Assembly (NCBI RefSeq): GCF_003605575.1
Contig: NZ_QKNY01000007.1
Location: 18,637 to 82,636 of the forward strand
DNA: 64,000 bases
Source of the DNA: Halonotius aquaticus
Lineage (GTDB): Archaea; Halobacteriota; Halobacteria; Halobacteriales; Haloferacaceae
Direction: 5' to 3'
Shown: positions 35,526 through 44,598 of the stretch, one piece after another
How positions within the stretch are numbered: the first letter of the stretch is position 1
Layout of the letters: each line of letters opens with the position of its first letter
Made by a program: the position numbers and the translations under genes
The notes under the pieces: generated by a model
The model's input: the letters and a program-made list of their open reading frames with translations, nothing else
Databases searched by the model: none
Told to the model about the DNA's origin: nothing

Positions 35526-35852
35526 ATGACAACACAAGCAGACGATGATACCACCCTCGCAGCCTTAGCGCATGCGTCCGCCCTCGTCGCAGCGTTTTTC
35601 GGGCCGCTGTTGTTCCTGATTCTCGCTGATGACGACGACGAACTGGTTCGTGAGAACGCAACAAACGCCCTGAACTTTCAGATCGTGCTCTTCATCGCTA
35701 CGGTGATTGCGGCCATCTTGGTGTTCGCATTCATCGGTATTCTGCTGCTCCCGATTCTCGGCATAATCGATATCGTCCTCGTCATCATCGGAACGGTCAA
35801 AGCCAGCAACGGCGAGATCTACACCTACCCATTGACGCCAGATATCATCTGA
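35526..35852 (+). CDS. DUF4870 (Tic20-like) small membrane protein
   Basis: 108 residues: a short acidic start, then LAALAHASALVAAFFGPLLFLILADDDDELVRENATNALNFQIVLFI, which is the characteristic DUF4870 pattern (first helix, charged loop, A/N-x-x-ALNFQ), and two further helices ending VIIGTVKASNGEIYTYPLTP. Role unknown. It is divergent from the DUF4013 gene. Confidence 0.88.
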   Translation: MTTQADDDTTLAALAHASALVAAFFGPLLFLILADDDDELVRENATNALNFQIVLFIATVIAAILVFAFIGILLLPILGIIDIVLVIIGTVKASNGEIYTYPLTPDII

Positions 35853-35916
35853 GCAGTCTCAATGGTCGGTGGTCGTTCGTTGCCCGCGATCCTTCGGCAC
35901 GCTAGTTCCCGGCTGG

Positions 35917-36723
35917 CTACAACAATCGCGCCAATCGATCAACCCCAAACACGACCACAACAGGCACCGCAAGCGCCAGTGCAGCCAAAATAAGCAGCGT
36001 CGAGACAACACTGACCATCGGATCAACGAAGTTTCGCAGGGCTGTCCACTCTAACACCGGCAGCGTTCGGGTGCCGAAATCGGAGAGAAACAGCGCGATC
36101 AGAAACTCATGGAGGCTGAGGATCGCGGCAACGAAGGCCGCAGCGATCACACCGCTCCGAATCTGTGGGAACACAACCTCCCGAAACGTCTGCCAGCGCG
36201 TCGCCCCAAGGTCGCGGGCGGCCTCATGGGTCTGCCAGTCGACACGGGTCAACACCGCCCGAACGACGATGAAGACGAACGGCACGGTCACCAGCGTGTG
36301 CCCAAGGATGAGCGCGAGATAGCTCCCACGAATCCCCAATCGAGCGAAATACACCGACAGCGCAAGCGCGAGCACAATGAGTGGTGTCGGCAACGGCAAC
36401 ACGAGTAGCGTCGTGATGGCTTTCCGGAAGCGGCCCGCGGATAGCGTCCACGTTCCGTATGCGCCGGCTGTCCCAAGTGCTGTCGCCAGTATCGCTGTTC
36501 CGGTCGCGACAATCGCACTGTTGAGGAAGGCCGCCTGCCATTTTGCCTCCTCCAAAAAGAAGGCCCGATAATACCGCACCGACAGCTGTTCCGGTGGAAA
36601 CACCACGTCGGGTGTCGCTGAGATCGAGGTGGCCACCACCACCACAATCGGGAGGAGCACGAACCCAAGTAACAACCAGATGCTCGCCCGAAACAGGCCG
36701 GTACCGAGCTGTCGCCGTCTCAC
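35917..36723 (-). CDS. ABC transporter permease (spermidine/putrescine type, PotC-like)
   Basis: 268 residues with six predicted membrane helices and the EAA loop EAARDLGATRWQTFREVVFPQIRSG, which docks onto the ATPase. It overlaps the upstream permease by 4 bases. Together with the ATPase, the other permease and the binding protein it forms a complete importer of the polyamine/thiamine/iron(III) class. Substrate is not fixed by sequence. Confidence 0.9.
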   Translation of the reverse strand: MRRRQLGTGLFRASIWLLLGFVLLPIVVVVATSISATPDVVFPPEQLSVRYYRAFFLEEAKWQAAFLNSAIVATGTAILATALGTAGAYGTWTLSAGRFRKAITTLLVLPLPTPLIVLALALSVYFARLGIRGSYLALILGHTLVTVPFVFIVVRAVLTRVDWQTHEAARDLGATRWQTFREVVFPQIRSGVIAAAFVAAILSLHEFLIALFLSDFGTRTLPVLEWTALRNFVDPMVSVVSTLLILAALALAVPVVVVFGVDRLARLL

Positions 36724-37637
36724 AGCACCCCCTCCGTTGTGTCGGCTGGGCCGAACCGCCGAACGAGTGCAACCGCCAGACCGATGACGAGGACGACGAC
36801 AACGACAGCCTCGATGCCGAGGGCGGCCGCCCGCGGCCAGTCAAACGTGGTGTTGACGAACCGCCCCGCCTCGCTGGCGACGGTTCGCTCACTCGGCGAG
36901 CCAAGGATGCTCGGTGCGGCAAACGCGACCGTGCTCCACGAAAAGGCGGTGATCCCACCCGCAAGCAATCCAGGCACCGCCTGTGGCACCACGACCTCTA
37001 GCACCGACCGTGGCCGCGAGGCCCCGAGATCGCGGGCGGCCTCGACGTGTGACCAATCGAGGGATGTCAACACGGCGTACACAGCAAGCACAACGTACGG
37101 CAGCATCGAGTACACCAGCCCGATGACGACGCCGACCCCATTGCCAAGCAGTGCGACTGGCGATTCCGCGAGTCCACTCCCGACGAGCAGGCTATTGAAC
37201 GTGCCATTCGGGGCGAGCAACGGCACCCATGCGTACACCTTGATGACGATCGAGATGAGCAACTCGACGAGCACCGCCCCGAGCAACACCGCCCGGAACC
37301 GGCCGCTGGCCCGCCAGGCGGCGTACGCGTAGATGAACCCAACCACGAGCGTGATCGCAGTAACAACCGCCCCCAGTTGGAGACTGAACAGCAGCCGCCC
37401 TTGGAGATAGCTGTCAGTCAACAGCTGGGTGTAGTTGGTGACCGTCCATGTTCCGGGCTGGTAGAGGCCGTCTGGGGTTGACGCATAGAAGCTCATGCGG
37501 AGGAGATAGCCCAGTGCGCCGGCGAAGACGACCAACTCGAACCCAACCACCGGAAGCACTAACAGCCCGGTTCGGGTACCGACGCGGTCACGTGCCATCG
37601 ATAGCGCCGCCGCCAACCGTGTGCGTGCCTGCGCCAT
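36720..37637 (-). CDS. ABC transporter permease (PotB-like)
   Basis: 305 residues, six membrane helices, with the EAA loop HVEAARDLGASRPRSVLEVVVPQAVPG. ATG at 37637 overlaps the stop of the ATPase gene by one base, which supports that start over the longer 37691 reading. The N-terminal 35 residues are basic and cytosolic. Confidence 0.9.
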   Translation of the reverse strand: MAQARTRLAAALSMARDRVGTRTGLLVLPVVGFELVVFAGALGYLLRMSFYASTPDGLYQPGTWTVTNYTQLLTDSYLQGRLLFSLQLGAVVTAITLVVGFIYAYAAWRASGRFRAVLLGAVLVELLISIVIKVYAWVPLLAPNGTFNSLLVGSGLAESPVALLGNGVGVVIGLVYSMLPYVVLAVYAVLTSLDWSHVEAARDLGASRPRSVLEVVVPQAVPGLLAGGITAFSWSTVAFAAPSILGSPSERTVASEAGRFVNTTFDWPRAAALGIEAVVVVVLVIGLAVALVRRFGPADTTEGVL

Positions 37638-38752
37638 TATCCGATGCGATCTCCACTGTTGTCGAAGTAACGGAGGGCAGCCGGTGGCCATCGAAGCACG
37701 ACCGACGCCCCGCGGTCAAAGCCCGGATCTGCGCGGCTGCTGTACTCGACGAATGGATTTGCCTCACCGACGGCAACGTAGTACCGCACCATCGATCCAC
37801 GGTATAGCACGTCGGTCACCTCGCCGTGCACCTGTTGGGTGCCGTTGCCATCTGCCTGGATCTCTCCTGGCGGTTCGGGCTGGTCGGCTGCGACCAACTC
37901 GGCGTCTTCCGGGCGCAACGAGACGGCGATCGGGCCGGAGAGCTCACCCGCGTCTGCTTCGTCCGGTAACCGAAGCGACCCCAGCGGCGTCTGGACGGCT
38001 GGCGGCTCACCAGCAATCGGCCCCGAAACTATGGTCACCTCGCCAAGGAACGCTTCGACAAATCGCGTGGCTGGATTCTGATAGACCGCACGGGGAGTTC
38101 CAACCTGTACGACGCGACCATCGCGCATGATCCCGATCCGATCAGCCAAGGTGAACGCCTCATCCTGATCGTGTGTTACGTGTACCATCGTCGTCGCCAC
38201 GCGCTCGTGGATCCGTTTGAGCTCCAACTGCATCTGCTGTCGGAGCCCCTTGTCGAGATTCGACAGCGGCTCATCGAGCAACAACACGCCGGGATCGACC
38301 GCCAGCGCGCGCGCCAGCGCGATCCGCTGTTTCTGGCCGCCGCTGAGTTCGGCTGGCCGCTTGTCGGCGTGGGCGGTCATATCAACTGTCGCCAGCAGCT
38401 CACGCGCTCGTTCGCGACGCGTGTCCGCATCGACGCCCGCCATCCGTGGCCCAAAGACGACGTTTTCCAGCGCGGTTCGCCGCGGAAACAGCGCCCAGTC
38501 TTGGAACACCATCGCCGTCTCTCGGTCGGCGGCTGGGCGGTCGGTCACATCGTGGCCGCCGAGTTCGATCCGCCCGCTCGTTGGCGTGGTGAGCCCACCG
38601 ATCATCCGGAGGGTTGTCGTTTTGCCACAGCCCGACGGCCCGAGCAGGCAGAACAGCTCGCCGGGCTCGATGGTGAGGTCGACCCCATCGACGGCGGTGG
38701 TGTCGCCGTAGGTCTTCCGTAGCTCCGAGAGGACGATCGGCTCGGCGGACAT
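37637..38752 (-). CDS. ABC transporter ATPase (PotA-like)
   Basis: 371 residues. Walker A GPSGCGKTTT (about 38-47), the Q-loop in MVFQDWALFP, the signature LSGGQKQRIALARALA, Walker B LLLDEPLSNLD and the switch histidine in VHVTHDQDEA. The last about 130 residues form a TOBE-type regulatory domain (AVSLRPEDAEL). It energises import through the two downstream permeases. Confidence 0.93.
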   Translation of the reverse strand: MSAEPIVLSELRKTYGDTTAVDGVDLTIEPGELFCLLGPSGCGKTTTLRMIGGLTTPTSGRIELGGHDVTDRPAADRETAMVFQDWALFPRRTALENVVFGPRMAGVDADTRRERARELLATVDMTAHADKRPAELSGGQKQRIALARALAVDPGVLLLDEPLSNLDKGLRQQMQLELKRIHERVATTMVHVTHDQDEAFTLADRIGIMRDGRVVQVGTPRAVYQNPATRFVEAFLGEVTIVSGPIAGEPPAVQTPLGSLRLPDEADAGELSGPIAVSLRPEDAELVAADQPEPPGEIQADGNGTQQVHGEVTDVLYRGSMVRYYVAVGEANPFVEYSSRADPGFDRGASVVLRWPPAALRYFDNSGDRIG

Positions 38753-39868
38753 CTATGCGGTGGTAATCTCCGTAAATCGATCTGAGAGGTCGCTTTGATA
38801 CGGCGATAGCTCTTCGGCGTTGCCGATGACGAAAAACGACTCCATCTCTGCGTTCGTCTCGGGGTAGACGCCTTGGAGCCGCTCGGCGTAGTTGCCGGCG
38901 ACCTCCTTGTTTGCGGGCACGTAGTAGCCGTTCTGATTCCACGCGGTCTGGATGTCGGTTCGAAGCATGAAATCTAAAAACCGCTCGGCCTCGTCGCGTT
39001 TCTTCGTGTTGGTGACACAGAAGTTGGTAAAGTATCCCGGCGATGTTTCCGGCAGTACCATCTGATAGTTTGAATCTGGGCGGTTGTCGATTCCAGCGAG
39101 CCCGGAGGCATAGTAGAACGCACCGTAGTCGATTGTTCCGCCGCTTAGTGCTGACCAGACATCGGCCCCACCACGATACCAGGTGGCGATATTTTGGGCC
39201 AACGCCTCCAGCGTGGTGAACATCGCATCGTGCATCGACGGATCGTAGATCTCCTCGACACCGTCGGCTTCGTCGGTCAGCAACGCGGCGATAAGCAGCG
39301 GGTTCTTCCAGTAGCCGCCGTTCATCCCAGCGGGGGCATCGACCTCCATGAACTCCGACCAGGTGGTCGCATGCGGGCTATCCTCTTTGTAGACAATACC
39401 AAGCACGCCACCCTCACCGGGAACGCCGTACTCGTCGGATCGGTACTCCCGGAAGAACGGCCACACTTTCTCCGCATTGGGGACGTTCTCGTAGCGAACA
39501 GGCGTCAAGAGGTCTTCGTTGCGGGCGGTCAGATAGTTGAACCCTGACAGGCCAATAATATCGTATGGCGGCCCGCCGTTGCCCTGACTGGCCGAGCGCA
39601 GTTTGCTGACGCGGTTGCTCCACGCCTTCGAGACGTTGACTGTCGTCCCGGTTTCTTCCTCGTAGGCGGCGGCAACGGTCTCCTCGAAGACGTTGCCGTA
39701 GGCACCACCGTACACCGAGACGGTGAGTGAGTCCTCAGTAGAACTACTGCTGCCGCCAAGACAGCCAGCAACAGCGGCGACAGATCCCCCGACCGTGCCA
39801 AGCATGGTTCGTCGGCTGACCCCCCGTCGGTTTGGGGGTGTTGTCGACCGCCCCTCGTTGTCGGACAT
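38753..39868 (-). CDS. ABC transporter substrate-binding lipoprotein (PotD/SBP_bac_8-like)
   Basis: 371 residues. The N-terminus has a Tat signal (RRGVSRRTMLGTVGGSVAAVAGC) ending in a lipobox, so it should be exported folded and anchored by lipid at the Cys. The body (LTVSVYGGAYGNVFEETVAAAYEEETG) fits the family II binding proteins for polyamines, thiamine or iron(III). ATG 39868 is chosen because the signal then starts within 20 residues. First gene of the operon; its stop abuts the ATPase start. Confidence 0.9.
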   Translation of the reverse strand: MSDNEGRSTTPPNRRGVSRRTMLGTVGGSVAAVAGCLGGSSSSTEDSLTVSVYGGAYGNVFEETVAAAYEEETGTTVNVSKAWSNRVSKLRSASQGNGGPPYDIIGLSGFNYLTARNEDLLTPVRYENVPNAEKVWPFFREYRSDEYGVPGEGGVLGIVYKEDSPHATTWSEFMEVDAPAGMNGGYWKNPLLIAALLTDEADGVEEIYDPSMHDAMFTTLEALAQNIATWYRGGADVWSALSGGTIDYGAFYYASGLAGIDNRPDSNYQMVLPETSPGYFTNFCVTNTKKRDEAERFLDFMLRTDIQTAWNQNGYYVPANKEVAGNYAERLQGVYPETNAEMESFFVIGNAEELSPYQSDLSDRFTEITTA

Positions 39869-40081
39869 GAATACCAATGCAAGGGCACGCGCAAACCTAA
39901 ACCTCACGTCCCGACCCCGCTCGGTCGTTACTGTACCGATCGTGTGTCTCCCTGTATGGGCCAGCGAGGAGTCTGTGATCAACAGTGTCGAACGCACCTC
40001 CCGCGAACGCCGCAGGACACAGCGTGGTGTGTCAGCACTCCCGAACGGTAGTTCTTTTGCCGAACCGAGTGACCTCCCTTC

Positions 40082-40486
40082 ATGCCCAGTTTAGGACTGG
40101 TGGTCGCCCAATTCAACAGCGCGGTCACCACCGAGATGCAGGCGGCCGCTGAAGACGCCGCCGCCGAGCGTGACGCCGAGCTCAGTGAGGTACTGGAAGT
40201 GCCAGGGGCCTACGACGCGCCGCTGGCGGCCGACCGCCTCGCTCGCCGCGAGGACATCGACGCTGTCGCTGTCATCGGTGCGATCGTCACCGGCGACACC
40301 GACCACGATCAGGTCATCGCCGACGCCGCCGCACAGGGATTGACCGACGTGAGCCTTGACCGGGATACGCCGGTGACCTTCGGCGTCAGCGGCCCGGGGA
40401 TGAGCGGCGCGGAAGCCCGCGAGCGCGAACAGAAAGGAGCGGAAGCGGTAAACGCCGCCGTGGACATGGTCAAGGTACTACCATGA
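40082..40486 (+). CDS. ribH: 6,7-dimethyl-8-ribityllumazine synthase
   Basis: 134 residues. It condenses 5-amino-6-ribitylaminouracil with dihydroxybutanone phosphate in riboflavin synthesis. Recognised by AQFNSAVTTEM at the start, EVPGAYDAPLAADRLA, and GAIVTGDTDHDQVIADAAAQGL with the conserved His. The stop overlaps the aminotransferase start (ATGA, 40483-40486). Confidence 0.93.
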   Translation: MPSLGLVVAQFNSAVTTEMQAAAEDAAAERDAELSEVLEVPGAYDAPLAADRLARREDIDAVAVIGAIVTGDTDHDQVIADAAAQGLTDVSLDRDTPVTFGVSGPGMSGAEAREREQKGAEAVNAAVDMVKVLP

Positions 40487-41634
40487 ACATGGAGTTCGCA
40501 GACCGCGTTCAGCGGGTTGAACCGAGCGCGACGCTGGCGATCAGCAACCTCTCCAGTGAGCTTGAAGCCGAGGGGATCGACGTCGTCGATCTCTCGGTCG
40601 GCGAGCCTGACTTCCCGACCCCCGAGAACATCGTCGAGGCCGGCAAGGAAGCGATGGACGCCGGCCACACCGGCTACACGTCCTCGAACGGGATTCTCGA
40701 ACTCCGAGAAGCCCTCGCCGACAAACTCACCGGCCAGGGCGTCGACGCCGACGCCGACGAGATCATCGTCACCCCTGGCGGAAAACAAGGCCTCTATGAG
40801 GCGATCAACACCCTGATCGACGATGGCGACGAGGTCGTTTTGCTTGATCCGGCGTGGGTGTCCTATGAGGCGATGGTGAAACTCTCCGGTGGCTCGCTCA
40901 ACCGCGTCGATCTCTCACCGTACGACTTCCAACTCGAACCAGGCCTCGACGACCTCGCCGACGCCGTTTCCGACGACACCGAGCTCCTCGTCGTCAACTC
41001 GCCGTCGAATCCCACTGGAGCCGTGTACTCCGACGAAGCCCTCGAAGGCGTCCGCGATCTCGCGGTCGAACACGACTTTGCGGTCATTTCGGATGAGATC
41101 TACGAGCGGATCACCTACGGCGTCGAACAGACCGCGCTGGGCTCCCTTTCGGGGATGGAAGACCGCACGATCACGCTCAACGGCTTCTCGAAGGCGTTCT
41201 CGATGACTGGGTGGCGGCTCGGCTACATCCACGCCCCACAGGATCTCATCGATCAGGCCGGCAAACTCCATTCGCACTCGGTGTCCTGTGCGGTCAACTT
41301 CGTCCAGCGCGCCGGGATCGAAGCGCTCTCGGAGCGCACCGATGATTCGGTCGTCGAGATGCGTGAGGCCTTCCGCGAGCGACGCGACATGCTGGCCGAC
41401 CTCTTCGCCGAGCACGGCGTCGATGTCCCGGTCGGCGACGGCGCGTTCTACATGATGATCCCCGTCGATGACGACGATCAGACGTGGTGTGAGGAGGCGA
41501 TTCAGGAGGCCCACGTCGCCACCGTCCCGGGCAGTGCCTTCGGCGCGCCGGGCTACGCCCGCATCTCCTACGCTGCCAGCGAAGAGCGACTCCGTGAAGC
41601 GGTCGACCGCCTCGTCGAAGGCGGCTTCCTGTAA
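40483..41634 (+). CDS. Pyridoxal-phosphate aminotransferase, aspartate aminotransferase family
   Basis: A 383-residue fold-type I class I/II aminotransferase. The PLP lysine is Lys237 in TLNGFSKAFSMTGWRLGY; VNSPSNPTGAVY and YERITYG are further family motifs, and the substrate-binding Arg is in YARISYA near the C-terminus. Likely transaminates aspartate or aromatic acids; exact substrate is uncertain. Translationally coupled to ribH, a pairing with no clear metabolic logic. Confidence 0.92.
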   Translation: MNMEFADRVQRVEPSATLAISNLSSELEAEGIDVVDLSVGEPDFPTPENIVEAGKEAMDAGHTGYTSSNGILELREALADKLTGQGVDADADEIIVTPGGKQGLYEAINTLIDDGDEVVLLDPAWVSYEAMVKLSGGSLNRVDLSPYDFQLEPGLDDLADAVSDDTELLVVNSPSNPTGAVYSDEALEGVRDLAVEHDFAVISDEIYERITYGVEQTALGSLSGMEDRTITLNGFSKAFSMTGWRLGYIHAPQDLIDQAGKLHSHSVSCAVNFVQRAGIEALSERTDDSVVEMREAFRERRDMLADLFAEHGVDVPVGDGAFYMMIPVDDDDQTWCEEAIQEAHVATVPGSAFGAPGYARISYAASEERLREAVDRLVEGGFL

Positions 41635-41727
41635 GCCGGGTTCGTACCACGATCGCCGCCAGCGGTTGTCGCTTCTTTCTGCTCGCTACGCTTCTCGCCT
41701 CGAAAAAATCGGAAAACGGGAGCCGCG

Positions 41728-42693
41728 TTACTCGTCGGCGACGACGCTGTAGGAGCCGATCAGGCTCTCGGTGAGGTCGATCCCCTCGACGGTTGCCTTC
41801 TCGTCGAAGACCGTGTCGGTAAGTTCGGCGTCCTCGACGTGGGCGTCGGGGAAGACGAGCGTATCCGTCAGCGTCGCGTTCTTGACGGTCGCGCCGTCCA
41901 TGACGTGCGTTGAGCCGTTGAGATCGCTGTTTTCGACGGTCGCGCTGTCGGCGATCTTCGGCTCGCCACCGAGCTTCCAGTCGACGGCATCGAGGTAGGC
42001 CGCGGCTTCGCCGATGTCGAACCACACGTCCTCGAAGGTGAAGGCGTAGACGGATTGGCGATCCTGCAGCCACTGGAGGAACCAACCGGGCTCGTCGGGG
42101 TTCTCGTCGTTGGCGAGGTAGGTATCGAATTTCGGCAGTACGTCCGCCGGGAAGGCGTAGCAGGCGATCGAGGCCAGCGTCGTGTTCGGCTCGTCGGGCT
42201 TCTCCTGGAAGTTGATGACCTCGTCGCCGTCGAGTTCGACCAGTCCGTAGGATTTTGCGCGTTCGCGGTCGCCGACATCGTAGGCCGCCAGCACCGGCGA
42301 CTCCTTGTCCTCGAAGAAGCCGACGAAGTCCTCGATATCGAAGCCGACCATGTTGTCGCCGGCGATGATGAGCAGGTCGTCGTCGAGGCCTTCGCGGTCG
42401 ATCAGTTGGGCGAGCGCGCCGACGACGCCGAACTTCTCGTCCTCGTCGCTGGTGTCCTCGACGGAGAGTTCGGGCTTCTCGTAGCCCTGCTCGTCGACGT
42501 AGTTCTTGAAGTCGGCGGCGAACCGCTCGTTGGTGCTGATATACACGTCCTCGACATCGTCGTTGTCGTCGAGTTGGGCGAGCGTTTTGTCGATCACCGT
42601 GGTGTCGCCGACCGGCAGCAGCATCTTTGGTCGGTTCCGCGTGATCGGCCACATTCGCGTTGCATAGCCACCTGCAAGAACAATTGCGTCCAT
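41728..42693 (-). CDS. Sugar-1-phosphate nucleotidyltransferase
   Basis: 321 residues. The N-terminal nucleotidyltransferase has the signature IVLAGGYATRMWPITRNRPKMLLPVGD and a metal-binding IIAGDNMVGF (residues about 107-116). The last 65 residues show hexapeptide-type repeats (TVENSDLNGSTHVMDGATVKNATL) forming a left-handed beta helix. It makes NDP-sugars for glycosylation or surface polymers; sugar and nucleotide are not decided. ATG 42693 has a TATA box (AGTATAAG) about 24-32 bases upstream. Confidence 0.9.
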   Translation of the reverse strand: MDAIVLAGGYATRMWPITRNRPKMLLPVGDTTVIDKTLAQLDDNDDVEDVYISTNERFAADFKNYVDEQGYEKPELSVEDTSDEDEKFGVVGALAQLIDREGLDDDLLIIAGDNMVGFDIEDFVGFFEDKESPVLAAYDVGDRERAKSYGLVELDGDEVINFQEKPDEPNTTLASIACYAFPADVLPKFDTYLANDENPDEPGWFLQWLQDRQSVYAFTFEDVWFDIGEAAAYLDAVDWKLGGEPKIADSATVENSDLNGSTHVMDGATVKNATLTDTLVFPDAHVEDAELTDTVFDEKATVEGIDLTESLIGSYSVVADE

Positions 42694-42716
42694 AAACTGA
42701 CAAGCTACCGCCGGTG

Positions 42717-42725
42717 ACTTATACT
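42717..42725 (-). promoter_or_regulatory. TATA box of the nucleotidyltransferase gene
   Basis: AGTATAAGT on the minus strand lies 24-32 bases before ATG 42693. Confidence 0.5.
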
Positions 42726-42775
42726 CTGTTATTGTCATGGTATGCCGTAACACTCACCGCTGCCGGCTGTTCGTC

Positions 42776-43549
42776 TCAGCGGTCGAGCCGGTCGGCGATC
42801 GGTCGGCTGTCGTCGCCTGTGGCGGTGATCGATCTCAGCCTCGTCGTTGCCTCGGTGTCGAACCACAGCCGTCGTCGCCACCACGGCCCGGCCCCGGAGT
42901 CGTTTGAGAGCTCGGTGACGATCCGATTGGCTGTTGCCCCGGCGTCGGGCGTGCTCAGCGGCACCGCCCGATCGAAAAGTCGTGACTCGTCGCCCCCACG
43001 AACCAACACCTTCGCGTCGAACTCGGCACGCTTGTAGTGGGCGTTGCTGGCGAACGCCGCCTTCTCGGCTGGCGACAACGATCCGCAGGCGTCGCTATCG
43101 AGCACCTCGGCGACCCGAAATTCGCCGATCAGATACGCCCCCCACTCCGGGGCGACCCACTCAACAGCCGGGGCGGTGTCGACCTCTGCGGGCGGCTCGT
43201 GGCGCGTCAGCGTCGCATAGAAGAACAACGAGTCGCCCGGCTGCAACTCGCTGATCGGGCCGGCCTTGACCCCATGTTCGTCGCCGTAGGTATAGCTTTC
43301 ACAGCAGGGATAGCCCGCAAACTCGGGGTCGAGATGCACCGAGGTATCGCGGCTCTCACTCGGCAACTCGAACGGGAGCGGTGAAAGCTCGGCCTGCAGG
43401 TCGTCGTAGGTTGGCACCTCTGCGGCCGGATCAATCGGTTCGCGTTCGGGAATCGGGAGGTAGACAAAGCTTCCATCGGGATAGATCGGCCCTCTCACGC
43501 CCGGAAGGTTCGTGTTGGCGGCGACGTTGATGGCGAGGGCACGGGCCAT
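42776..43549 (-). CDS. Nmad3-like protein, putative nucleotide modification-associated domain
   Basis: 257 residues beginning ALAINVAANTNLPGVRGPIYPDGSFVYLPIPE. The G-P-I-Y-P-D-G-S-F-x-Y-x-P-I-P-E stretch resembles the Nmad3 domain, described from phage and genomic islands and thought to act in DNA base modification. A Cys pair (YPCCESYTYGD) and a Trp-rich C-terminal half (WVAPEWGAYLIGEF; GPWWRRRLWF) are further features. The match is by memory of the family, not by search. It is 6 bases from the hexapeptide acyltransferase gene, same strand. Confidence 0.5.
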   Translation of the reverse strand: MARALAINVAANTNLPGVRGPIYPDGSFVYLPIPEREPIDPAAEVPTYDDLQAELSPLPFELPSESRDTSVHLDPEFAGYPCCESYTYGDEHGVKAGPISELQPGDSLFFYATLTRHEPPAEVDTAPAVEWVAPEWGAYLIGEFRVAEVLDSDACGSLSPAEKAAFASNAHYKRAEFDAKVLVRGGDESRLFDRAVPLSTPDAGATANRIVTELSNDSGAGPWWRRRLWFDTEATTRLRSITATGDDSRPIADRLDR

Positions 43550-43555
43550 GACTAC

Positions 43556-44476
43556 CTACTCACGCGCCGGCGGCGCGTCCGGCGGCGACAGCGTCCGCTG
43601 GAACTCATCAAAGATCTCGACCTCGTCGTCGATCTCGTGATCGATCTCGCGGTCGTCCTGTCGGTTCGGGAGTCGGCCATCATCGATCGGCTCAGCGACC
43701 GCCTCCCAGCCGGGTTTGATCTTGACGCTGTTGGCAGGGGTGCCGACGACGACGTGGTGGGCCGGCACGTCGCCTTGTACCATTGCTCGCGCGCCGACCA
43801 CTGCGTTCTCGCCGACCCGGCAGCCGGCCCGCACCATCGCATCGTAGGTGACGCGGGCGTCGTCGTCGATGATTGTATGGTAGTTGTCAATATGTGTCTG
43901 GTCGACCAGATCGTGATCGTGGCTGTAGATGTGGACGCCATCGGAGATGGAGACGCGGTCGCCGACGGTCAGTTTCCCGCGGTCGTCGAGGTGGACATCG
44001 TCGTGGATGACGACGTTGTCACCGATCGAGATGTTGTGGCCGTAGGTGAACGTGATCCCCTTGAAGAATCGGCAGTTGTCGCCACACTCATCGAAGAGGT
44101 GGTTGGCGAGCATCTGGCGGAACTGCAGCGCGAAGGCGACGTTGTCGGCCATCGGCGTCGCGTCGAACTGTCGCCAGAGCCACTGGAGATGTTTTGATTC
44201 CTCGAATCGGTCTTCGTCTTTCTCGGCATAGTATTCCGATTCCAGTGTCGCGTTACAGGGGTCATACCCTTGGAGCCGAACCCGGGTTGCTGGCGAGACG
44301 TCCTCGCCACGCTGCCATGCCTCGTAGGCCTCCCGATCGCCGAACAGATCGACGAGTACGTCGGTGACGACCTCGCAGGTATCTTCCGGCCCCGAGAGCC
44401 GTTCATCCACCGACTCGATAAAGCGATCAACCCCGTCGGCCGCCGCGGCCGGCAGGGAGACGTGTCGCTTGGTCAT
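43556..44476 (-). CDS. Hexapeptide-repeat acyltransferase
   Basis: 306 residues. Residues about 95-135 are helical, then a left-handed beta helix follows from residue about 135 to 230 with hexapeptides (GHNISIGDNVVIHDDVHLDDRGKLTVGDRVSISDGV) and the catalytic His region IYSHDHDL, as in maltose/galactoside O-acetyltransferases. The N-terminal about 95 residues (VDRFIESVDERLSG) and a charged C-terminal tail are extra to that family. Acceptor unknown; adjacent to Nmad3-like and sugar nucleotidyltransferase genes. Confidence 0.82.
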   Translation of the reverse strand: MTKRHVSLPAAAADGVDRFIESVDERLSGPEDTCEVVTDVLVDLFGDREAYEAWQRGEDVSPATRVRLQGYDPCNATLESEYYAEKDEDRFEESKHLQWLWRQFDATPMADNVAFALQFRQMLANHLFDECGDNCRFFKGITFTYGHNISIGDNVVIHDDVHLDDRGKLTVGDRVSISDGVHIYSHDHDLVDQTHIDNYHTIIDDDARVTYDAMVRAGCRVGENAVVGARAMVQGDVPAHHVVVGTPANSVKIKPGWEAVAEPIDDGRLPNRQDDREIDHEIDDEVEIFDEFQRTLSPPDAPPARE

Positions 44477-44598
44477 TGGCGTGCGTTGCCTACGAGTAAA
44501 TAAATGGATTCGGTTGTGTGGGTGTTACCGGCTCCACCATCCGAGTCACCGAGAGAGACGGCGAATCAGTTTTCTACCTTGCGATATAATATCACACA

